DNA from: Epiperipatus broadwayi
Taxonomy: Eukaryota > Onychophora > Udeonychophora > Euonychophora > Peripatidae
NCBI GenBank assembly: GCA_028023455.1
Contig: JAQFVV010006208.1
Coordinates: 4,634,963 to 4,698,962, forward strand
Length of the DNA: 64,000 nt
Direction of reading: 5' to 3'
Shown here: positions 55,200 to 64,000 of the stretch, piece after piece
Layout: each line of letters begins with the position of its first letter
How positions within the stretch are numbered: the first letter of the stretch is position 1
Made by a program: the position numbers and the translations under genes
The notes under the pieces: generated by a model
What the model was told of the DNA's origin: nothing
Databases searched by the model: none
Seen by the model: only the letters and a program-made list of their open reading frames with translations

Positions 55200-56060
55200 T
55201 GGTATTCATTATAGGTACAATATACATATATTTTTATATACCTATATAAATAAATATTCTACTCCCCCTCCCCTTTTATAAACCCTCATTCACAATTCTA
55301 CCATAATTTTTAAATCTTCCAATTATCTAATAATGCCCATTTTCCACCTAATTTTGCTGAACCTTTAATTATATTTACACATCTCTCCAAATTTTTCTGA
55401 ATGTATAAAGTTTCATAACATATCTTTTTTCGATAATCTTTAATGTTTTGTAACTCTAATATTCTTCTCACACTCCATTTTATGATCAGTATTTAAATTA
55501 GGTATATATGGTCGTGACCTAATATCTCTCCTATTAATTGCTCTATCATGTTCTTTTCCTCTATCAGTTATTATTCATTAAAGAATATCAAAAAAGATTA
55601 TCGAAAAAGGATATGTTATGAAACTTTATACATTCAGAAAAATTGAATAGATGTGTAAATATAGTTAAAGGTCCAGCAAAATTAGATAAAAAATGGGCAT
55701 TATTAAATAACTGGAAGATTTAAAAATTATGGCAGAATTGTGAATGAGGGTTTATAAAAGGGGAGGGTGAGTGTGTGCGAGCTCTATATATAATATTTGT
55801 TATACAATCTTGTTAAATTTCTTTGTAATAAAAATATGTATTTATATAATTTTAAAATTATTATTATTATTATTTTTATGAATTTTTTATTTGATGTTAA
55901 TTATATTGTTGAAGGTAAAATATTGTCCAATAGGTGAAGTAAATGTAATTAATAGGTCATGTGATGTATAAAACTTTATATCTTGAAAAGGTCTCAATAA
56001 TTAAATAATTGTAAATATAATTCATTGTTTGTTTCAATTTTATTTGGAATGATTATTATA
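55200..56060. repeat. Large palindrome of the 43440 repeat
   Basis: Left arm 55240-55490 (TATTCTACTCCCCCTCCCC, CTTTAATTATATTTACACAT, AAGTTTCATAACATATC) is mirrored at 55585-55765. The outer part (55860-56050) is the inverse of 43480-43640. Centre near 55530 contains GGTCGTGACCTAATATC. Confidence 0.78.
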
Positions 56061-56944
56061 TAAGTATATATCTGTAACAACATTGTGGACAAATAATTAT
56101 TTTTATATTGGATATTTGACCATTGTATACATTTCTGAATAGCTGTAAATGTTTTTGAACATTTATTTTGGTAACAGAACAATATAGAATCTGTACACAT
56201 CCTAACAAAAATAAAAATTCTCTTGAAAATAAAAACAAAAAATTAATTTGACAGTTTGATTTAACACAAATTTCTAATATTTAATCATTCATCGTATACA
56301 GTAATTACTATTTTATAATAATGCTGAATTCAAGAAACAATGTTGAAAAGTGCATTTTTTCTCTCCTAAAGTCATCAAGATATGAGAGTAGAATCCAAGA
56401 ACCACATGTGGCTCGTGAGCCAGTTTAATGACTCCTGATCTAGAGTGTCAAATTTCTTCTTGCAATTTGGTATAATCTTCAATATTGGAAGATGGGAATG
56501 TCACATTCTAAAAGCATTCAATCTATAGTTTTTATTCACTGTTATAATTTAAATACTAGGAATCATATCATATATAATACTATATTAACTTCAATGTTTC
56601 ATCAGGTATTCGAAACATTCACTGCCAACTATTTAATCTATCGGATATTAACTTTCTTATTTGAAAAAATGAATAATCACACTCGCACAGCAAGCGGAAG
56701 TACTCACTTCTATTAATATTACAAAAATATTAATTTTAATTTTTACTTAATCTTAATATGACTTAATGTTGTAAGGTTTAATATCATAAAGTTAAACAAT
56801 AGGCGAATATAAAATAAATTTTAACGCATTTTAATGTTAATTTTATTTTTACTAACATATTATTTTTTATTTCATTTATTTTTTAACATCATTAATTGTT
56901 TCATGTAATATCTTTTTTTCTAATTAGATGCTTTTTATTTTTAG

Positions 56945-57088
56945 GTGCCCGCTTTAAAATGATAAATGATTTTGGATTTATTATTTTGGAAATATCAGGA
57001 GCATTTTCAAGAGATTCTGGAATATATGTATGTAGAGCGGTGAATAAATTTGGCGAAACATCGTGCTCTGCTACTGTCAAATGTGAAA
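56945..57088 (+). CDS. sls: Kettin/titin-like exon: second half of Ig domain 7
   Basis: Acceptor TTATTTTTAG at 56944, donor GTAAGT at 57089; 144 nt, phase 1-1. ARFKMINDFGFIILEI, FSRDSGIYVCRA, VNKFGETSCSATVKC. F-strand cysteine present; an extra cysteine sits in ETSCSA. It completes the domain begun at 44691 after a 12-kb intron. Confidence 0.93.
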
Positions 57089-57394
57089 GTAAGTTTTTTT
57101 TAATAATTATTTTAAATGGCATTGATGTCTATGATTATAATTGGCAAATTAATTATATTATATTGATTTTTTCTTCATTTGTATTTGTAATTCAAATTTG
57201 CAAACTTTTTTTTGTCTGCGTGTCAAAGTCGTTTCTTTTGTTTTTATAATCTAATACTAAGTGCACTTCATCGAAAGTGAGCTTAGCATTGTGTTATAAA
57301 GAATAAAGAAACAACTTCGATACACAGGCGATCAAACTTTTGCAAATTTCAATTACATTATATTATGTATATTTATATACATATATGTAACAAT

Positions 57395-57860
57395 AAAAAT
57401 AATAAATATATTGGTAATTAACTATTATATACAGTTCCAATTCACAGAAATATTTTTGTTCCTTTTTTAACCCTCCTCAACTGCCGTTAAATTCAAAAAA
57501 TGATAAACTTTACAATCCTTAAAAAAATGAAATTTGCATTTAAGCTTAATAACTTTTTTACATTACTTCCACCACTCCTTAATGATCCATCATAACGGTA
57601 ATTAACTGTTATATACAGTAATCATAATATAACGGTAATTAACTATTATATACAGTAATCATAATATAACAGTAATTAACTATTATATACAGTAATTGAA
57701 AGACTGTATATAATAGTTAATAACCGTTATATTTATTACTTTTATTGTTATTACAGTAGTTTTTAATTAATGAACATAGACTGTATATAATAGTTAATTA
57801 CCATTATATTTATTACTTTTATTGTTATTTACAGTAGTTTTTAATTAGCGGACATTTTAT
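57395..57860. repeat. Tandem and inverted array of a palindrome end
   Basis: The block AATTAACTATTATATACAGT occurs in direct copies at about 57416, 57600, 57640 and 57675 and in inverse orientation at about 57705 and 57780, followed by TTTATTACTTTTATTGTTAT. It is the outer end of the 11850-12230 palindrome, here amplified without its centre. Confidence 0.78.
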
Positions 57861-58639
57861 TTGGATTACATATATATATACCCAGTTTGTGCCATTGAAA
57901 AAGTGAGTAGAGATTGAAATCTCTCTTCAAGTTGTCTGAGCACCCTCTCTGAACCATTATATGTCATATATAATCATAGTTTGATTATTCACCACAAAAA
58001 TTTTAAGATGCTAGCATGTTTGGGTCCTGAATTGGGTATTGAAGTGTAACAGGGCGCTTTGTATCTTAACCTGTGATGGCACATGTTAATATTAAATTAT
58101 ATATAGATTACGATGATGGTGAATCATGTTATAGCACCAAACAAAAAAAATTAAAACTAGGACCATGTTAAATTAAGCAGGGTTTAAGTTAGGAGACTGT
58201 CTATGATTATAATAGTGGATTGAATGTTGAGATAATTGTGGATTGAGTCACTACGCCAATATAATCAAATTAAAAATAGAATAATATAAAATTAAGCAGC
58301 AATTTGAGTTAAGACAATCACTAAAAGAAAGTAAAGATTTTGATATTGTGGCAAGATAGTCAACAAAAGATTTAAACAAGGTAAATAAACATTGTGTTAC
58401 AATACGTAAAAATATATGTCCCATATTAGGACAGAGAGATAGTGATGAACAATTTTTAATCCTTATTTATTTTATTAATTAGAGCCTTCTAAGTCCACAA
58501 GAAAAATCACAAAAGGGATGGTATAAGTGACCTTTGGAACCATTTGTATCAGTAAATGAAATATTGAGTATACAATATTCATGTAAACTTTTCAAGCTAT
58601 ATAAATTTTATGGTGGATACCATCAATAGGAGAGAAGCA

Positions 58640-58790
58640 TGCTTTGCTCTGTCTCGGAAATGGCAGTTATAACCCATTTGCATAAATTCTATTTCCATTT
58701 CTACCATGCAGTTATAACAACATTATCTATAAGTATGAGAGCAAGTAGTGTCTTGAAAGTGCTAAGTTCTTTGATTTTATAGTTGTTTTT
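58640..58790 (+). mobile_element. PLE-associated tail fragment
   Basis: CCCATTTGCATAAATTCTAT, then 58725-58766: TCTATAAGTATGAGAG...GTCTTGAAAGTGCTAAGT, a degenerate form of the tail motif at 26423, 37269 and 47801. Only the tail remains. Confidence 0.55.
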
Positions 58791-59107
58791 TTATTTTAGT
58801 AAACACTTTTAAATATATACGTTCTAGCTTCATTATCTGTGCAGACAGCACATATATATATTAGTTTATAACATTTAGTGGAGTAATAATTTAAGTATTT
58901 CAAGTGATGAAAAGTTATTAAGCTAGAATTTCAATACTTCACTAAAAGAAGATAGGAAGATAAATATCTGATTTTGCAAAGTGGACAGCTTTATTTTGGA
59001 GTTACACATTTTGTTCAGTAATAATATAATTATCAAATGTATAAGTTCGGGGATGAATAAATTATAGCAAAAATAATAACTTACAACATGAATTATTGAT
59101 CACAAAG

Positions 59108-59230
59108 GCAAAACTCTCCATACAGTAGCGCCATTCAGTACAAGCCAGAGTAATCAGTAGATGCAGGAAGGTTTGTGAAAACAGCTTGCGTAAGCATAAA
59201 GAATGGTGATCATGTGATGTCTGATGGTTT
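59108..59230. repeat. Family B end fragment
   Basis: AAACTCTCCATACAGTAGCG to GGATGCAGGAAGG-like sequence, joined directly to ACAGCTTGCGTAAGCATAAA, the distal block. The ribozyme segment between them is deleted. Confidence 0.75.
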
Positions 59231-60639
59231 AATGAATTATTGATATAAAATTCATTTTTGTTAAAGCTATATAGTTGAATAAAAAAAAAAGGGGGGGGAA
59301 CAATACCCTAAAATTTATATGCTTCTAAATGATATAAAATCAGAATAGTATTAAAAGCTGTACATTTGTAAAACAACTCATTATCTTGAAATCAATCATC
59401 TAGTTGAAGATTTAAGTAAAGTACGTGAATGTTTAGAGTTGTTTTTGAAAATAATATCACTGCACAAATGAGTAGATGAACTTCTGAGCTATGGAAATAT
59501 GTTCATTAATCATCTAGTAGGTAACAATATATAAATTATAAAAAATGGTTTAATCAGGATAGTAGTTTTAGTCCAGTTGAAATACTCAATATTTTTTTAC
59601 TGGTTGAGACTATTTGTAAACTACAATAATATTTACAGGAAAATTTTACCATTTAGCGATGTGAAATAAAGAAGCAAGATATTAATAAGGAAAAGTACTT
59701 TTCAATATATTTCTTTACTGCTGTAATATTAATTCATATTTATATTTATAACTTTCCCAGAACGTCTGGCTGAATACCACTAGACAAGCATTACTGTTAT
59801 GGCCCGTATTGTGCTTAGAAAAAAGTATATAACTGGCCAAAATCTATGAAATAGTCTTGGGTCTTAGCCTGTTGTTTCTGTATCAAGAAATATCTTAACT
59901 GTGCCCAGAATTAATCCAATTTGATGCCTTGGTGTTTAATTGATATAAAGCAATAAATTAATGAAAGTAACCTGTAGTTATATTTATGGATAAACAACAC
60001 GTGGTGAAATGTATGTGTATTGAAATTACATGAATAGAGAAAAATAATATTAAAAACAATAAAGAAAATCGAATATTAATTAAATAAAATATTTAATTGA
60101 AATATTGTAATGAGAATTAATTATGGAAAGGAAAAAGGGAAAATTCAGATAACGGACAAAATTTAATTAGTATGAGCTAACTGCTAATTGAAATTACAGT
60201 AAAGATTGAATTGATAAAACTCTCCACCCGGATCCTCATGGACTATATTATTAATCCAGAAAACAAAAGAGTAAAAAAATATAAAAAGACTGGAACAGAA
60301 AAAGGAATGAGGTTGATGTAGGATCCATGGGGTAGCCTCTCAGTCATGAAGGTGGTTCCCCGTACAACAATTTTTACCAATGTTAAGTACTAATAAAGTA
60401 TCTTTATCAAATTACCTTTCTTGACAATAATGTAGAATAATGTAGCTTATGATTACAAAATAATTCTAAATAGAATAGAGTTCTGGGTTTGATCGTTGTC
60501 AACAGCTTGGAGTTTTGCTTTAATCTCAATGGAGAAATATGCAAGCTTTAGTTATTTATAAGTGATATTACATTATGATCAAAAAATAGCTCAACCCAGA
60601 TAAAGCATTATTTATTGCACATTCTCCAGCCAATGTCTA

Positions 60640-61560
60640 AACCATTTTGAAATATAATCATTCCATCACACCTGGCTCACCTTCCATATCTCATATATGC
60701 ACATTATGTCAACGACATTCCCATTGGCGGACCAGAGCCTTTAATTCAGAATATTAAAGCAAAATTACGAAGCCACTTAGCTTTACTGCTTACAATAGAA
60801 CCTACAAAGAAGTATATCTCATCTTGATTACTCCATGTGTGTTTTTTGAATAGCATGGGTTCATGCACCCTAATGCAACTATTTCTCATTCTCACATACT
60901 CACAGGTCTATCCTCTTTCCTATTCCATAATCATACTCTTATGTAAACATGAATCATCTCACAAGGCAAACATAGAATTATACCTCAAGTATTTAATATC
61001 CATTGAATTCAAATAAAGTCTTCTAAAAATAAAAATAAAACAAATTTTACAAGAAATTAAATTCTAACCCTCCTACTGATGAGAGACCATGGCTTTTCTT
61101 GCCAACATTCCTATCTTTTCTCTCCAACTTATCACCTTGCTTTCTGTACCCTCCCATCTAGAAATACTCAACAACTCCAAGGTTAGGTTTGAGCCTGAAC
61201 TCAACTCTATCGCTATTTCTAAATTTAAATGCCCCAAAACCAGATGCCAATCTATCTACTATGATGAAATTTGAGTATCCTTATCTACATAACTTACCCA
61301 GCACCAATATCTATACAAAAGAGCTCAGACAAACCAAATCACAGCTCTATTATCCTAGAACACCAAAAGACCACAGGCCACCAATTTATTCTTTCTTCTG
61401 CAATTATTCATTACATAGAAAGAAATTACTTAAAGAGGAAAATCAGGGAAGCATGCTATATTTCCAACAACAATAATGCTATCAATCACAAAGATTCATC
61501 CTTCCCCCTCTCCAAGAAATGGACACTCTAATCTAAATAAGTAACATTGTAATTTAAATA
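60640..61560 (+). pseudogene. Penelope-like element relic (RT and GIY-YIG scraps)
   Basis: At about 60680 a frame reads PYLIYAHYVNDIPIGG, resembling the PLE RT motif C (YVDD), here YVND. Near 61200-61480 broken frames read FKCPKTRCQSIYYDE and SSIILEHQKTTGHQFILS, matching the GIY-YIG section of the 25840 copy (CHAIYYGE, IFLEHSKNTSHRF). Many stops and shifts; same family as the other two relics. Confidence 0.72.
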
Positions 61561-61805
61561 ATTTAGAATTCCATCAATTGTACATACATACACTTTACTC
61601 TGTTTCATTTTATATAGGAGAAGTATAAACTATTAACTCTTTATTCCTATTGTAATATATATATAATTAAACTTTATTTCATTTAATAAACTTTCAAATA
61701 TTTGAAGTTACAACAAAAATTCCATTAGATCTTTATAAATCTTTTTGAAATGCAGCCTGCAATGACCATAGTCTTAATAATCTCAAGGTCACATAATATA
61801 AAGTA

Positions 61806-61890
61806 CACAGAGACAAAACTCCATACAGTAGTGCCATCCAGTGCAAGTCAGAGCATAAAGAATTGCATGTGATGATGTTTCGTTTAATAT
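61806..61890. repeat. Family B end fragment, shortened
   Basis: AAAACTCCATACAGTAGTGC, CCAGTGCAAGTCAGAGCATA, then GCATGTGATGATGTTTCGTT. Two family B ends joined with the interior missing. Confidence 0.65.
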
Positions 61891-62339
61891 GATTTGGTGC
61901 AGCAGTAGAGAGACAGATTTGAAAGCTAAAGGTTTCTGAATAGGAACTTAATCTGATACTGTGCTTGGATTTTAGGAAATTATTGTTTTTTATATAATTA
62001 TTTATTATTCTAAATTATAATTATAATAAGAAGCTTTGTTTCAAAAAATGTAGACTATAAAAATTACTCAGAATCTTTTAGAGATGTAGTTGATGACAAA
62101 TGTAATCATATCAGTCTACCTGAGATCACATAGTAAGTGCAAAATATATTGTATCAATTCGAAACATTTATATTGCTTGTATATATAACTTTATATGTGC
62201 TACATTGAAGTATAATAAAAGATTTTGTTACACATAAATGTACATTCTAAATCTGGATTCATTATTATTACTTATTGCATTTGTACATATAAATGCCTTT
62301 GATTTTTAAGGTCTTTGGTTCAAAAATATGCCTTCTGCA

Positions 62340-62460
62340 TATACATAGCTAATCATTAAAAACCAGTCACTTTGACAATGCCAATATCAATAATAATCAA
62401 CAATCTCAACCTGTTGTCATGGCAACCTCCTTTTAACAATAAAGCTGTAGTATAGTGAAG
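62340..62460. repeat. Dispersed repeat copy (as 16800 and 34300)
   Basis: TCATTAAAAACCAG, AATATCAATAATAATCAACA, CTCAACCTGTTGTCATGGCA, ACAATAAAGCTG. Same orientation as 34200-34600. Confidence 0.6.
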
Positions 62461-63249
62461 ACAAACAAAAGTCTAGGGATTGATTGATTAGGGGTATGAA
62501 ATTCTCCTACATTATGTTGCTGTGAACTTATTTTAAAGTTTTAAATTTATCTGTGGATATGCAAGATGCTATGCTGGAAGCCAGTCAAATTCGACTTGTT
62601 TTAGTGATGGAGGGAGAGAAAGGAACACCAAATACTAATTTTTGGATTATTTACAATTTTGTAATACGTAATCGTGTTTTGTTAACTTTAGTGAATTGTG
62701 AGCAATTATTGTTATTTTTAAGAAAGAAGTAAATATAAGAGCCACATATTCTTATTAACTTACCGTGAAAATGTTGAACTGTGTCTCCACTAGGGTTTTT
62801 TAAAATGAAGTCAATTAAACAAAAACTCAGCTTTTATATTTACGCATAAAAAGACAAAGGCATCTTATTTGTTGCAGAGTTCTATGCAAAATATAAATAG
62901 GAACCACTATTGAATATTTAATGAAAATATATAAACAGTAAAAAAGGTCTCGGGTATTTTATTTCTGTGTACGTACTTTTTGTATGAAAACATTAAATAA
63001 ATATTAATGATTTCATTTTAATAAATAACATTATTTTGTTAAATAGAAATAATAATATATGGAATATATATCATTTTACCTTTAAATTTAATATAACAGT
63101 GTAGAATGAAATATACAATACGTTCATAGTGAAGCAATGATAGTAAATATTTCAAATAAAGGGCAGGACATATGTGCACAGTTCGCTTTCGAAATTACAA
63201 GTTAACACCCGCTATGTAATATATATAGATGAGAATTTGTATTTTAGAT

Positions 63250-63890
63250 TAGGTAAAAGCTATTATTAAACCACTGAACATCACCTGATCACCATTCTTT
63301 ACGCTTATACAAGCTGCTTACACAGAGAGACTTAACTCTCCGTACAAGCTTTCCTGACACCAAAAAGTATGGATGCTGAACTGACTTCAGATCTATACAA
63401 CTATGCAAGTGAAGCTTGAATTGAAAACATTATTATGTTTTCATTTTAGACTCAAAGCTTTATAATTAGCTAATAAAGTAAAAGGTGACTTTAGATCATA
63501 AGATCTAGATGCAGTGCTCTCAGATCCAAGGTTCCTCATGATGAAAGCTACAAGTAAAAACTAGTCTGGGGATATTGGATGAATAGGCACTAGATAGGGA
63601 TTTTATGCACAAACCTTCCTGCATCGATTGATTAGTTCGGCTTGCACTAAATGGCACTAGTGTCTGAAGAGTTTAGCCTGTGTGTAGAAGCTATTAAACC
63701 TTAAAACATCACATGATCACTATCTTCCATGCTTGCTCGTAACTGTTGTTAAAATAGGCAAAACTCTCTCCATACAGTAGTGCCACTCTAAGCAAGACCG
63801 AGTAATCAATGGTTAATAGATGAGTAGGCACTAGATAGGGATTTTATGCACAAGCCTTCTGGCATCCATTGATTACTCTGTCTTGTTTAG
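63250..63890 (+). repeat. Family B long copy and partial second copy
   Basis: From TTAAACCACTGAACATCACC through the body (AACATTATTATGTTTTCATT, GATCATAAGATCTAGATGCA) and ribozyme region (63525-63590) to GTTTAGCCTG at 63680, then a second, inverted piece to 63890. The core reads CATGATGA and AAAAACTAGTC, so C3-U4 and G12 are changed, but ATCCAA/TTGGAT and TCCTCA/TGGGGA of stem I are kept apart from small changes. Confidence 0.75.
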
Positions 63891-64000
63891 AAGCTATTGT
63901 TGTTATACAAGCTTTAATTTTTTAAAAATATAATAACTGAATGGTAATTGTTTAGAATTCACAAAAATTTTAAGGACTGTAAATGACAGAGGTGGGCTAT

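Larger units (their letters stand above)
44961..56944 (+). other. Largest complete intron (12.0 kb), splits Ig domain 7
   Basis: Holds a family D palindrome, a PLE relic, a PLE tail, a family C ribozyme pair, the LTR retrotransposon and the 53200/55200 repeats. Stretches with nothing recognisable: 44961-45430, 46670-47690, 52490-53190, 53670-55190 (a few short ORFs without family likeness) and 56100-56940. Confidence 0.8.
57089..64000 (+). other. Start of an intron (at least 6.9 kb); no further exon in the window
   Basis: GT at 57089. I find no linker exon or Ig half downstream. It contains AT-rich tandem blocks (57395-57860), a PLE tail (58640-58790), family B fragments (59108-59230, 61806-61890, 63250-63890), a PLE relic (60640-61560) and a dispersed repeat (62340-62460). 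57870-58630, 59240-60630 and 62470-63240 show nothing recognisable. Confidence 0.75.

Overview
The window is a piece of an invertebrate nuclear genome. It is AT-rich, with long repeat-filled introns, and it carries one recognisable host gene on the plus strand: a giant titin/kettin (Sallimus)-type muscle gene. Fifteen exons are visible (about 2.9 kb of coding sequence in 64 kb). They encode the end of one immunoglobulin (Ig) domain and then seven complete linker-plus-Ig modules. Each Ig domain is split over two exons. The first ('A') has 84-91 codons and holds a linker of about 36-43 residues plus the N-terminal half of the Ig fold. The second ('B') is always exactly 144 nt and holds the C-terminal half. 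Every junction is phase 1. Kettin-like Ig arrays occur in arthropods and other protostomes; the intron sizes and transposon mix would suit a chelicerate or similar arthropod, but I cannot fix the species.

The other 95% is intronic and dominated by mobile DNA: a 2.4-kb LTR retrotransposon with perfect structural hallmarks and a deleted pol (49165-51544); a non-autonomous hAT element with 8-bp target duplications (6978-7432); a tRNA-derived SINE with 16-bp target duplications (6029-6132); a Ty3-like gag/protease relic (7911-8425); three RTE-like non-LTR fragments (17570-18700 minus, 24475-24722, 30577-31161); and at least three Penelope-like element (PLE) relics with GIY-YIG or reverse-transcriptase remains (25840-26500, 45775-46660, 60640-61560) plus PLE-associated tails.

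The most striking content is a set of short repeat families carrying hammerhead self-cleaving ribozyme motifs. Family A (tRNA-like 3' part with box B) has the core CTGATGA / stem II / GAAA, a self-complementary stem III ending in a cleavable UA, and a two-part stem I; two copies lie in tandem with a 487-bp period (11040-11720). Family B forms a tandem with a 445-bp period (18896-19620) and an inverted neighbour with an intact core (19653-19711). Family C has copies at 48428-48485 and 52411-52467. Family D has hammerhead-like cores on the arms of many large palindromes, with a one-base insertion before stem II. Most families also occur as near-perfect inverted dimers (for example 3635-4270, 14735-15370, 39355-39675, 55240-55765). 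The tandem copies look like the genomic footprint of small circular ribozyme RNAs (retrozyme or schistosome Sm-alpha style); several lie in sense orientation inside introns of the muscle gene and would be transcribed with it.

No rRNA, canonical tRNA gene, CRISPR array, bacterial operon or gene promoter is visible. The gene's 5' and 3' ends lie outside the window.
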